The notes under the pieces: generated by a model | Told to the model about the DNA's origin: nothing | Database searches by the model: none | Seen by the model: only the letters and a program-made list of their open reading frames with translations | In this document: positions 47,388 through 58,661 of the stretch, in pieces | Position numbering within the stretch: position 1 is the stretch's first letter | How the letters are laid out: every line of letters begins with the position of its first letter | Source: Paragyromitra xinjiangensis | Taxonomy: Eukaryota; Ascomycota; Pezizomycetes; Pezizales; Discinaceae | Assembly: GCA_038503065.1 (NCBI GenBank) | Contig: JBCAMK010000001.1 | Coordinates: forward strand, 1,798,001 to 1,862,000 | Direction: 5' to 3' | Length of the DNA: 64,000 nt | Position numbers and translations under genes: made by a program

Positions 47388-49432
47388 ATTAATGAAATGT
47401 TTTTTTAGCTACTTATCAGAAATTCTTTTTTCAAGTGCCTAATACGCCCGTGGTTAGGATTGATACTGTGTTGGAGAGAATACTTCCGATAATATAGCAG
47501 AAGTAGCTTTCTAGCTTTTTTCTAGGCCTAAACTTGTGTTCCTTCTCGAAAAGAGATGGCCTAGCCTGAGACCGCAAATTTTCTGACTAGCCAGAAGGAT
47601 ATCGAAGCTCGGTTACAGCACTTGAGCCAAACCTGATTTATAATCGATAGTGTTACTATGTGGTCTCGGGTCATTTGAGAAAGTACGCTTGATCTAGATC
47701 TCCAAGATGTCACGCCCATACACTTGCCTCTCCCATCCTTGAGTTATTTTGCGGCACTGGGCAATTAACAAAGGGGAGTAGCTTCACAGTAGCATTATGA
47801 ATATTTTCCCTCGCTCCATTAGAACTCATCTTGACCTGTTCCCCGTCACTGGCACATTAATCTTGCTTGGTTGTGAGAATCTCGACTCCCAATACTGTTT
47901 CCTCCTCACAACTGCTACTAGCCATCCACACAACCACACGGCCTAGGCTAGGACAACCTAATTTTCATCCCCTCTTAATAATTTGCGAAGACGTACGGCA
48001 TCCCACTCCCCATCCCCGAGCCGTCCGTTCCTACCAAGAACATGCAACCAAGGAAGCTTCTCGAGACCTCGACCGAGGTGATCTATAAAGACAGTGCGAT
48101 ACATCCGGTACAGTTCCAGCATCGCTGCTAGCAGTGTATTCGATACTCTAGTGTTAGTAACCCTGTAGCCAAACGCCGATGTCGTCTTGGGGGTAGTAAG
48201 TTTGCCGACCTCAGCAACAGGTACCCGGAGGCGTCTAATTTCGTCTTAGGTGGAACTCAGAGAACCTTCCCAGAAACTCTCCGTGATTTAGATCTATACA
48301 AACACTCGAACGACAGCTATAAAGATCAGGCTGCTATAGGAATCGCGGGGGTCTTGGCTAAGATCGTGTTTCTTTACAGCAAAGACAGCTATGCGAGTTA
48401 CAGCGAGTAAATGAGTATGACAGCGCAACTTGAAATTGAAATTGAGGGCACTTGTCTCGATGGTTCTTGTAGGCGTATTTGATACGGATGAAAGCAGTCT
48501 TCAAATCTGTGCCAATATATCAATAAATTATACTAATGAAAAACTTCTACAGCCCTGGCCACCAAGCTTTGGATGCCGACGAGGTCGCACCCCCAACCAA
48601 AAGTAGGTACTGGTTCACTCTTATATTTTTCTTATCTTTACTCTATGTATAATATTAATAAATATGGCGTCTAAAAATATTTCTCGACACCTCCATTCCC
48701 AGACTCTTTCTCAACAGCAGTACACAATAACCACTATGGTGTTCTAAGGGGATAAGCGAGGGTTAGCCTGCGTGCGCACGTGGTGCACCCGTTGGCTCCC
48801 ACTAGGACTCCAGCATAGGGTTAATTTTAGCCAACATCCCAACTATTCGTTCCATCGTGAGACTTTGCGAGTGCCTGTCATGAAGAAAGGGTTTCTTTTG
48901 GGGTAATTGAAGAATTTATCTATCGTTGAAGGAAAGTATTTGTTGATGCTGAAATGCTTACCAAATTTTTGGTTCAGGCGTGTACTGTTGGCAACTTTTT
49001 AGGACAAAATAAAATTCCAAGAACGGTTCCTAAAACCTGTTTCAAGCGAAAGTTAATCTCCAAAAATTGTCGAGATACACTAAGCAACAAGCAACCGATT
49101 ACTACTGTTCGGGTAGTTATAGGGCAGGACCTCCTACAGATTCATCGCTTGGGCGACGCAAAATAAGGCTGGATGCAAGGATCTCGTGCTGCCAAGAAAG
49201 CTTAGCAGGGCTGAAAGTGGAAAAACAAATTTCTGGCGAAAGAGGGAATTTATTAAGGTAGATTGTTAGGCAGAAGCCTACGTACCCAGACAGAATAGGT
49301 ACGGTTGACTCAATGCTACATATAGTTAGCGGTTAGGCTGAAAGACCAGGTTGTTTTGGTAGTTGTTGGAAGCAGACAGAATGCCGTAGAGAAAGTCTCA
49401 GGCAACACCCGATAAGATAAGATTGCGGGGCA
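47388..49432. other. Gene-poor intergenic DNA with a possible gene relic
   Basis: About 2 kb. A stop-to-stop frame on the plus strand (48132..48410) reads like protein (KFADLSNRYPEASNFVLGGT ... AGVLAKIVFLYSK) but has no ATG and no recognised family. Otherwise nothing is supported. Confidence 0.4.
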
Positions 49433-49459
49433 GTCGAACGCGGTCGAACACGGTCGAAC
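49433..49459. repeat. Three GTCGAAC repeats at 10-bp spacing
   Basis: GTCGAAC occurs at 49433, 49443 and 49453, the first two followed by GCG or ACG. The spacing equals about one helical turn. A GATAAGATAAGATT lies just upstream at about 49411. The repeats are about 600 bp before the HSP90 start codon. Confidence 0.5.
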
Positions 49460-50052
49460 AGTCCTCACGAGCCGCGAGTAAGAGCATCAAAAGCAGCCTT
49501 GTTGTGTGGAGAGGATTGTCTACCTGTGACTTTTCCATTTGCGGCTCCAGGCTGCCCATATTCTCGTAGTTTCTCTTTCCGCGGGGCACATGGTGGGGCA
49601 CTTGGCCCCTGTGCGGCTTTGTTGGGTGTGGAAGCAACTAGAATCTGCTTTGCAGATTCGATCTTGGCACTGAGGTCTCTCCTCTAAATTCTCCTTCGTC
49701 TCCCCGACTTCTCCTCCTTCCCCTCTTCCACCCAACAGCGACATCCTTTCTCAAGCATCCCTAAATTTCTTCTTCGTCTGCTCCTCTGCATCTATATCTC
49801 TGCCTTCATCTTCATTGCCAGTTCCTTAGAGGTTCATAGAGTCGAGAAAGTGGGTTATCCTTTTGCCCCGCACTTTTCTTATGTAGTTTCACCATTCGCC
49901 TTTCCCCAATGGATATAGGAGTATAGATTGCTCCCAAGTCTTTCAATAGACAAGAAGGAACCTTAAAGAAATTACTCATTGTTTCCCTTTCTCATAGTAA
50001 CACGGCATTTACTAACAATCTCTTCTGGCACAGAAGACAAACAAACATCAAA
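49460..50052 (+). promoter_or_regulatory. HSP90 promoter and pyrimidine-rich leader
   Basis: 593 bp before the HSP90 ATG. From about 49675 to 49830 the plus strand is strongly CT-rich (CTCCTCCTTCCCCTCTTCC and similar), as is common before highly expressed fungal genes. Same-orientation TTC units 10 bases apart (around 49560-49580) could be a gapped heat-shock element, but this is weak. Confidence 0.45.
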
Positions 50053-52507
50053 ATGGCTGAGACTTTCGAATTTCAGGCCGAAATCTCCCAGTTGCTCTCT
50101 CTTATCATTAACACTGTCTACTCTAACAAGGGTAAGAACGTCTAGCTCTAAAAAAAACAAACCCGCATCCGCCAGTGTGATTCTGACATTTTTCCCAGAG
50201 ATTTTCCTCCGAGAGTTGATCTCCAATGCCTCCGATGCCTTGGACAAAATCCGCTACATTTCTCTTTCTGATCCTTCCGCACTTGAACATGAAAAGGACT
50301 TGCGGATAGATATCATTCCAGACAAGGAAGCTAAAACCCTCACAATGTATGCTCTTCCCTTATTGTTACTCAGAGTTTCTCAACCACTAACAAACCTCAA
50401 CCAAATAGCCGCGACACTGGTATCGGTTTCACTAAGTCTGACCTCGTCAACAACCTTGGTACAATTGCTAGGTCCGGTACTAAACAGTTCATGGAGGCTC
50501 TCACCGCGGGCGCCGATATCTCTATGATTGGTCAATTTGGTGTTGGTTTCTATTCTGCCTATCTTGTCGCTGACAAGGTCGAGGTTATCACCAAGTCCAA
50601 CGATGATGGTGAATTCATGCCCAACCCCTTCCCCTAATCTCTAGCCAAACTAACTCGATGCCAGAGCAATACGTCTGGGAATCCGCTGCCGGTGGTTCTT
50701 TCACGATTAAGGACGATAAGGAAGGCTCACGCATTGGCCGTGGCACTCAAATCGTGCTTCATATCAAGGATGGTCTACAAGAATACCTAGAGGAGTCCAA
50801 GATTAAGGAGATTGTCAAGAAACACTCTGAATTCATCTCATACCCGATTTACCTTCACGTTACCAAGGAGGTTGAGAGGGAAGTTCCCGACGAAGATGAG
50901 GAGACCAAGGTTGAGGAGGGTGATGACAAGAAACCAAAGATTGAAGAGGTCAGTCTTTTGAAATCTCAATTTCATACGGGGTTGGCTAACACTCTGCAGG
51001 TTGACGAAGATGAGGAGAAGAAGGAGAAGAAAACTAAGAAGGTCAAGGAGCTTAAGGAGGAGGAGGAGGAACTCAACAAGACCAAGCCTATCTGGACTCG
51101 CAACCCCTCAGACATCAATAGCGAGGAGTACGCTGCCTTTTATAAGTCCCTCTCCAACGATTGGGAAGATCATCTCGCCGTCAAACATTTCTCCGTCGAG
51201 GGTCAACTCGAATTCCGTGCGATCCTTTTCGTTCCCAAGCGTGCTCCTTTCGACCTCTTCGAGACCAAGCGGACTAAGAACAACATCAAACTCTATGTCC
51301 GTCGTGTTTTCATCACCGACGACTGCACTGACTTGATTCCCGAATGGCTCGGTTTCGTCAAGGGCGTTGTCGACTCTGAGGATCTTCCGCTCAACCTGTC
51401 TCGTGAAACCCTTCAGCAGAACAAGATTATGAAGGTTATCAAAAAGAACATTGTCAAGAAGACTCTTGAGATGTTCAACGAGATTGCTGAGGATCGTGAG
51501 CAGTTCGATAAATTCTACACTGCTTTCAGCAAGAACATCAAGCTTGGTATCCATGAAGACTCCCAGAACCGCCCTCAACTCGCGAAGCTTTTGCGCTTCA
51601 ATTCGACTAAGTCTGGTGATGAAATCACTTCTTTGGCAGACTATGTTACCCGCATGCCGGAACACCAGAAGCAGATGTATTACATCACGGGTGAATCTCT
51701 GAAAGCTGTCCAAAACTCACCTTTCCTTGATGCTCTCAAAGCTAAGGACTTTGAGGTCCTTTTCTTGGTTGACCCCATCGATGAGTACGCCATGACCCAG
51801 CTCAAAGAATTCGACGGAAAGAAGTTGGTAGATATTACCAAGGACTTTGAGCTTGAGGAGACGGAAGAGGAGAAGAAGCAGCGCGAGGAAGAGGTCAAGG
51901 CCTTTGAAGGATTAGCTAAGACTCTTAAGGAGGTCCTTGGCGAGAAGGTTGAGAAAGTCGTTGTCTCTCACAAATTAGTCGACGCTCCTGCTGCTATCCG
52001 TACTGGCCAGTTCGGTTGGTCAGCCAACATGGAGCGTATTATGAAGTCACAGGCCTTGCGTGGTAAGTAATACATTTCCAAAGAAATTATTTCTGAGAAT
52101 AAATGACCTTACGCGTTTTCGTATAGATACCTCGATGAGCTCCTATATGGCTTCTAAGAAGACATTCGAAATCTCGCCTAAGTCAGCGATTGTCAAAGCT
52201 CTTAAGGCTAAGTGCGAGGAGGAAGGAGCATCGAAAGCGGTTGCAAGCATTGCTACTCTCTTGTATGAGACTGCTCTCTTGACTTCCGGCTTCACACTTG
52301 ATGGTAAGTAGCTCGACGTTTATCTCGATCCAAAGGCTTGTACTAACATTACTAGAACCCAATGCCTTCGCCCAACGTGTTAACCGTCTGATCGCTCTTG
52401 GTCTGCAAATCGAGGAGAAGGAAGAGGAGGAGGAGACTGATACATCCGCCGCCCCGACCGCCGAGACTCCTACCACGGTTGAGAGCTCGATGGAAGAGGT
52501 TGACTAA
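50053..52507 (+). CDS. HSP90: Cytosolic Hsp90 chaperone
   Basis: Seven exons (50053..50131, 50199..50346, 50409..50608, 50665..50948, 51000..52062, 52127..52303, 52356..52507) give 700 residues. The N-terminal ATPase domain has [55 protein letters not shown] and [20 protein letters not shown] charged linker rich in Glu/Lys follows (about residues 215-260). The middle domain has [17 protein letters not shown] with the catalytic Arg region. The C-terminus MEEVD binds TPR co-chaperones and marks the cytosolic form. Intron 50949..50999 is 51 bp, in frame and stop-free, and falls in the charged linker. The gene converges on the MYND-finger gene, 370 bp away. Confidence 0.98.
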
Positions 52508-52875
52508 ACCTTCTGATGTTTCTATTTTTTCTTGTTTTAAAAGGTTCTCTTTTGTTCTTCCAGCTGCTTGTAATTTTTTTTCCTTTTTTCAATCAAGTGG
52601 GCGGCGAAAGTTGGGTCGGTATGATGAATTTACGGTAACGGATGATTTTTCTTTTTTCTTCCATGCTCTGGCTCCTTGCTTTGGATGTATCTTAAATTCT
52701 CTAAAGCTGGGAAAGCATAAACGTGTACGATCTATGTTTAAAGGGCAAAAAAATGGGTTCTATCTTAAAATTATGCATATTTTCACTTCTCTACTCTGTA
52801 AGTCTCCCGTAAATACCCATCAATACTAGCTAGACTATGTGCAAGCTAAGTATAAATAATAAATGCAGTTGATTT
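52508..52875. other. Convergent 3' intergenic region
   Basis: 368 bp between the HSP90 stop and the stop of the MYND-finger gene; T-rich, with both 3' UTRs. Confidence 0.5.
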
Positions 52876-53757
52876 TTAATAAATCAGCCGATCACCATAC
52901 GCCTGTCTAATTTTATCACAATATTTCGAATGATCCCCCAAAAGATGCGTAACTATACTCATAAATCATCAGTTAGATACTTAGCATCACCATTATCATT
53001 ACCATACCTGAAATGTCAGGTTGTCAGGGAGTGGGAAATTTACGCATTCGACATTCCTCGGAACAGAAGAAACATTGGAAACATCCACCACACCTTAACA
53101 ATCGCCCATATCTTCTTTTTCCAGTCTCCTTGTCCGGCTCTTCGAGTTGTTCCCAGTTTCCGCAGCCGCAACATGTTCTAGAACATTTATCACCACTAAG
53201 AAGTAGAAGAGTCTCCTGCGCCGGAGGATCAGCCATACTTTGACCAGTACACTCGAGTATTCCTCGATCTACAAGCTGGAGAAGAAGATTCTTGCGATAA
53301 GGAGTTATCACTGAGAACCAAAAGATGATTCTTCCAATCTCATACGAAGGTACAGGCTCAACTGAGACAGTAAAAGGTCAGACGTGTTAGTGTATTTATA
53401 CTAGATATAAAGCAAATTGAAAGTTCAATACAGACTAGTGTATGCGGTGAGCGAGATGAGGACTGCCTGGCGGCCAGGATTAAGCGGCTCTATGCGAGCG
53501 GCGTTGATGAGATGAACCCGTGGGTTACGAATATGTCTCATCTTGATATCCGGGGAGATCCCAATGGCAACAGGAACGGGATTGACCATCGGCTTCAACG
53601 CAGTCGGTGCGGTGCCAGCAGGTGGGAGTTCTGGATGAGTGATGCCAAACCAGCAAATGTAGGGAGTACGACGTAGATGCTTAGCGAGCTTGGCACAATT
53701 ATCATCTGTCTTCTTGATAGTCTGGTCTTTGCAGGAGGATGGACCAGTCGACGCCAT
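52876..53757 (-). CDS. MYND-type zinc finger protein, function unknown
   Basis: Three exons (53757..53436, 53361..53044, 52952..52876) give 238 residues. The C-terminal part is a MYND finger: CCGCGNW, then RLLRCGGCFQCFFCSEEC, then, only after splicing the 91-bp intron 52953..53043, DHSKYC, which supplies the final His and Cys. Reading through without this splice stops at PTP and lacks those ligands. The N-terminal 150 residues (for example PYICWFGITHPELPPAGTAP, DIKMRHIRNPRVHLINAARI) are unrecognised. MYND domains usually mediate protein-protein binding. Intron 1 uses a GTCTGT donor, chosen because it alone keeps the frame. The start at 53757 (MASTGPSS) is preferred; an in-frame ATG at 53844 would add 29 residues. 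Confidence 0.65.
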
Positions 53758-54416
53758 TTTTCTTTGGCGATTAATGGGTGATATTGAGGGTAATGGGGAG
53801 GTTCTCATGTCGTGGAAGAGACCCCCAACGTTGAGGGGAAGCATAGTTAGTCACTCGACGCTAAATCTCGATGTCGCACATGATATATCGGGATTTCCTA
53901 ACTCAGGCTTGTCACTTACAAGCTCAAGCACCCGTAAAACTAATAGCTGCACTCTACCATAGTTAGCGTTATTCTAGCCCATCCTGTGGCACATGTCATT
54001 TAAGAACGTCCCCCCTAGCTACCTACTACGCAAAAGGGCAAATATCATCCCCAAAGCCCTTAAGCGGGGGACGGGTCCTAAAAATAGTAGCCAGCTAAGC
54101 TTTTTTCATTTAAACAGAGGTTGTTTGGTATTCTGTTAAATTATTCACCGAGATAACAAGATACAAATTAAACCAGATTTTATCTATATTTCCCCTTAAT
54201 AAAGAACTGCGATAACTTCGTCGAGGCGTAGAGATCCATAAAAATTCCTCGTCATTGCCTCCGAAGTCCAAGCCCTTCTCAACTCGCCTACCCGAAAAAC
54301 TAAATGCACAACCCACAAAGGTTAACATGTTATGAGAGGACTGAAGCACCAGCCAACAAAGGAATGAATTGCGCGTAAGTATATGTATTTACCTTTCAAA
54401 TCTTCATTATAACTTC
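53758..54416. other. Intergenic, no gene seen
   Basis: About 660 bp containing the promoter of the MYND-finger gene and the 3' side of the broken secreted-protein gene. Nothing else is supported. Confidence 0.5.
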
Positions 54417-55271
54417 TCAAGATAAAATATTCTGTCCGGGCTTACTAGCATAACCATTAACCGATATATCGCTCCCCTCATCATCAGACCCGTTTTCCCA
54501 CATTATCTCAATATCATCCAGCGTGAAGGGTAACCGCTCTTTCTTATTCAGAAACCTTCCTGGGCTAACATAGATCTCTACTTTAGTGACCTTGTTGATT
54601 CCTGTAATACTAACATCGACAGGCGCCGCAAGTTCTTGGGCCGGAAGCCATTCCCAAGCACCGGCCGGTTGCCCTTGCCCGAATATCCTTGCACCACGGC
54701 CACACAGGAGGTTGATGGTCGCGTCCCACTGGCTTCGAGAACTTTATATCTTAGGAGGTTGAATGCCTTCCCTAGAGAGTCCGAAGAGACCTCAAAGGAA
54801 GTTTGCGAAGAGTTGATAGTAGTGTTTACGAGAAGTGGGTTAGGTGGTGAGGTGGCTCTGCCTCCAGGGAAGATTGGGGATATTTCATCGTCGTAAATGG
54901 TGAAGCCTCTGAACCATTCTAACCCTCCATGACCATCCGGCCAGGTATGTTCGCCATTTGTGTCTATATCGTCGAACTAGGAAGTCTATTCCCGTTAACG
55001 ACCCAGGTTTCAAGCATTTAGGGTAGCGGCAAGGAATGAAGGAGAAAAGAGACAGGACAAGAATTTTTAGGGCTGATTACATGAAACGTAACAGAAGATT
55101 CTCTCCCTACATGAATTTGCGTGGGTGAGTTTCTCACGGCGACAGCTGGCGCTTCTTCGTTGACATGAATACGGGTATTGATATCTCTTGGGCTTGGGGA
55201 CGCCCGAACAGTAGATAAAATGATAGCAAAAGAGCAAAAGAGCAAAAGCCCTTAACTGCGAGCCCAAACAT
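54417..55271 (-). pseudogene. Secreted protein gene disrupted by an 8-bp repeat expansion
   Basis: From the ATG at 55271 the frame opens MFGLAVKGFCSFA and is then thrown out of frame by an extra copy of an 8-bp unit (three copies, 55225-55248). With two copies the same DNA would read through a typical signal peptide ending LSTVRA and continue in the frame SPSPRDINTRIHVNEEAP to an intron at 54977..55080. That intron joins in phase to FDDIDTNGEHTWPDGHGGLE. A second frame change is needed near 54760. It is either a weak intron (donor GTCTCT, acceptor CCAG) or a second mutation, before a frame with SITGINKVTKVEIYVSPGRF that ends at 54417. The family is not recognised. The clear coding character of all pieces argues for a recently lost or contingently switched secreted protein; a sequencing error cannot be excluded. 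Confidence 0.55.
55225..55248. repeat. Three perfect copies of the 8-mer AGCAAAAG
   Basis: AGCAAAAG at 55225, 55233 and 55241. On the minus strand this is CTTTTGCT inside the hydrophobic core of a signal peptide. Eight is not a multiple of three, so copy-number change shifts the frame. Confidence 0.95.
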
Positions 55272-56891
55272 GATTGTGATGTTTCGGGGGCGATCGAGGA
55301 GAATAAGTTGAGATCTGAATTCACTGAGAGAAATCAACAGGGTTATATTAATCATAGACTATTGACTTGCTCACTCATAGAAACTCTAGGAATCTTAATG
55401 TCTTAATTCAGCTCTGTCAGGGACCTCAACAAAAGAAGAATTGATTGCAGTGGAGTGTTCATATCCGGCAGAACATTTTCAGTTTCGGTATGACAGTGAC
55501 TTTTATATTCCGGCTGGCTACATTTGAGTCGTTGAAGTTGCAGATCTAAGGTCATACTAATGTCTGAGACATACAGATACAGTGTATATCCTCAGTTAAG
55601 ACACGGGGAAAAGATCGCTATCCTTTTACATTTGCTACTTTTGGGAATGGTGAAGATGATCAACTGTAGCAGTTCTGAAGATCTCGTTTTTCCGGAACAT
55701 TGAGCAATATTCTAGACTATGAGGATGTAGGTGAATTGAGTTACCCTGTGCCCCACTGGAGTCGCAGGGGTTAACGATCTTCTGCATGCAAGATTTGTAG
55801 CGTGAAACCCTTGCGGAAGAAAGCGAGAAAAGAAAATAACCTGTAGGACCTTGGCTTGCGAAGGATAGGGTCCTGTGACAATACATAGATAGGGTAAGTT
55901 ATGGCAAGGCCAAGAGAAGCATGTAGACGCGTTTGTATGGTTTCAGCAAGTACCTATCATACTTTACACACACAGGTCAGCTGTCACGATACCTAGCAGA
56001 CGTTCAAGATCGAGAAATGACGGTGGTGGAGGAAAAAGAAACAATTCGACAATTGCCGAAAGAAATGTGATACTACAACCGGAGCAGGAGAAGAAATGCG
56101 GTGATTCCACAACCGACTCGAAAAGACTGGAAGGTTTGGATATTGGGTATTGATTTAGCCAGGTAGGTGGTACTCGTGCAGGCACAAACTGGGTTTCAGC
56201 CGCGCACTGGCCAACCCGTCGACTCATAGCGGGGGCAATCCGAAACGCCCCTCTCCCAACTCTCGTCGCCCCGTTTTCAACAGCACCTAAAATCTGTCTC
56301 GTTGTTGCCCCCTCTAGCCAACCATCGTCAGCTACTCGCCCGTTCTTGTTCTCCCCCCCATCACAGTCCGCATCCTCCCTTGCTTTTGCTTCTGCTTATT
56401 GCTTGCTTTTCCAACTGCCGCGCGTGTTGTTCTTGTAACCGCCGCCCTAATACCCCTCCCACTGTTGCGACAACCTAAAATAGCCCCCGCTGGCGTCACA
56501 TTCTCCCCGCAACCCGCCGACGTCGGACTCTCCCTCCCAGACTAGGACAGCGTCGCCCCAACAACATCAGCACCAACACCAACAACGCCAGCCGCCTCCT
56601 TCTCAGCATCAACACCCACCGTTCAACTACTCAAACATTTGTACGGTTTCGTCCCTGCTCTGGGACCCCAGGTACACTGTCGCAAAGCGGCCCACATTCG
56701 AACTTAAGTCCATTGGCCCCTGCTCTCCGAATCTTAGAGAAGAGCTAGAAGATCAAGAAAAGCAGAACAGAAAAAGCAAGGAGCCACTAGGCCCGGAAGG
56801 CGGAGAGGAAAGCAGAGCCCGAAAGAGCAGAAAGATCACTCTACCTGAAGACAGAGCAAAAGAGGCCCCCGAAACCGAAAAATCCGAAACC
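55272..56891. promoter_or_regulatory. Divergent upstream region ending in the PHO85-type CDK leader
   Basis: 1.6 kb between divergent starts. The last 650 bases (about 56230-56891) are C/T-rich then A/G-rich and should contain the CDK promoter and a long 5' leader, possibly with a leader intron. No coding gene is supported. Confidence 0.45.
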
Positions 56892-58020
56892 ATGGATCAA
56901 TCCGGAAAGCGCCACCCTAGTTCATTCCAGCAGTTAGAGAAGTTGGGAGAAGGTACATATGCTACGGTATGAATACCCCTACTCTCACAGTTTCCGGACG
57001 AATTGATCTTTCGCGATGGAAATCTTAAACACCTGCTGAACACATCACGTGAATCAGGTTTTCAAAGGCAGGAACCGCCAGACTGGTGAGCTTGTTGCGC
57101 TCAAGGAAATCCATCTCGATAGCGAAGAAGGAACACCATCAACCGCTATCCGCGAGATTAGCTTGATGAAAGAACTAAAACATGAAAACATCGTCTCCCT
57201 CCACGACGTAATCCATACCGAATCCAAACTCATGCTCGTTTTCGAGTTTATGGACCGCGACCTTAAAAAGTACATGGACCACCGAGGTGACCGCGGCGCG
57301 CTGGACTACGTCACTATTAAATCATTTATGCACCAGCTTCTTCAAGGAATCGCCTTTTGCCACGAGAATCGTGTCCTACACCGCGATCTAAAACCCCAGA
57401 ACCTTCTTATCAATAATAAAGGCATGCTAAAGCTCGCCGATTTTGGACTGGCTCGTGCTTTTGGTATCCCAGTCAACACGTTCTCTAACGAGGTCGTAAC
57501 GCTATGGTACCGCGCGCCGGACGTGCTCCTAGGCTCCCGAACTTACAACACCAGCATCGATATATGGTCTGCTGGCTGTATCATGGCTGAGATGTACACT
57601 GGCCGACCTCTCTTTCCCGGAACTACCAATGAGGACCAGTTGCAAAAAATCTTCCGCCTAATGGGCACCCCATCTGAGCGTTCGTGGCCTGGAATCTCAC
57701 AATATCCAGAGTACAGAAATAACTTTCATGTCTACGCGACTCAAGACCTGCGGATGATCCTACCACAAGTTGACCCCATGGGTCTAGATTTATTGAGCCG
57801 TATGCTACAGCTCAGACCAGAAATGCGTGTCAGTGCTAAGGATGCGCTGAAGCACCCATGGTTCAACGATCTGAGGCAACTGAGAGCAGGATTGGCGCAG
57901 CAGCAAGGACAGCAGCAAGCCAACGCGGAAAGGGCCAGGATGGATGCAGCTGTCAGGGCGCAACATCAAAACCAGATGGGAGCATCAATGGGGGGACATG
58001 TAGGTGGGCAGGTATATTGA
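56892..58020 (+). CDS. PHO85: PHO85-type cyclin-dependent kinase
   Basis: Two exons (56892..56966, 57058..58020) give 345 residues. The splice completes the glycine loop [12 protein letters not shown]. The cyclin-binding helix reads [20 protein letters not shown], the PSTAIRE form found in Pho85 and Cdk5 rather than Cdk1 ([14 protein letters not shown]). Active-site motifs are [23 protein letters not shown] and [14 protein letters not shown]. The C-terminal 40 residues are a Gln-rich tail ([20 protein letters not shown]) as in filamentous-fungal PhoA/PhoB kinases. Role: cyclin-controlled Ser/Thr kinase in phosphate and nutrient signalling, morphogenesis and cell cycle. Intron 1 (91 bp) contains TCACGTGA just before the acceptor. 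Confidence 0.95.
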
Positions 58021-58661
58021 GCAGAGGTGGAGACGAAATTTGTGAAGTTACGAGTGATGATGGTTTGGGTTCGAAATAATAGAACAGATGGATTGGTGGG
58101 CTGGAGATTGGAGTGTGGTGGGAGCCTCTTTTTTTTTTTATGCTTACGTGGGTTTGAAATTGCCGGAAATTTCGTATTCTCTCGATTTTTATCGCTGTTT
58201 TCCCTTCTTAGCTTGTGAATCGCGGATGCCATCAATAATTCTTCCTTCAACATTCTTCCATATTTCTTTCCTAAAAAATCAAAGAGGAAAAAAAGAACGA
58301 GGAAAAAGAACGAGGAAAAAGAATAGGTTTCCTACTAGGCCCAGATTTTGGGTTTTACCCCCATTGACGAAAATGCGAATGCTGTGGAAGAGAAAAGTTG
58401 GACATCTTCGCCTGCAAAGAGGTTGGCCTTTTGTCAGGTCACCTCTGCTCCGTCATTCTTCGCTTAGCTTTTTCACAAATTGTATTAGTCCATTGATGAG
58501 CAATAAAACGAAATCGCTCATTCTCCCTCAATGCGGGTGTGTAGTTGAGGAAGGTGTACCAAGAGAATCTAGGCCCGCATTTGTGCTCGAAAGACTCACA
58601 TATCCCCACGAGCGGTATCCTCTCTAGTACCTTTCTACTAGTAAAACCTTAATATATAATT
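58021..58661. other. Intergenic, CDK 3' UTR
   Basis: 640 bp after the CDK stop, with a poly-T run near 58129-58139. The 179-codon frame at 58088..58627 is Phe/Ser/Lys-rich and not family-like; it is not called. Confidence 0.5.

Noticed and set aside
49550..49600. Heat-shock element upstream of HSP90
   Set aside because: Only same-orientation TTC units at 10-bp spacing were found, not a clean alternating nGAAnnTTCn array; mentioned as weak only.
58088..58627. 179-codon plus-strand frame after the CDK
   Set aside because: Phe/Lys/Ser-rich low-complexity translation spanning the CDK 3' UTR with a poly-T run; no homology-like motif.
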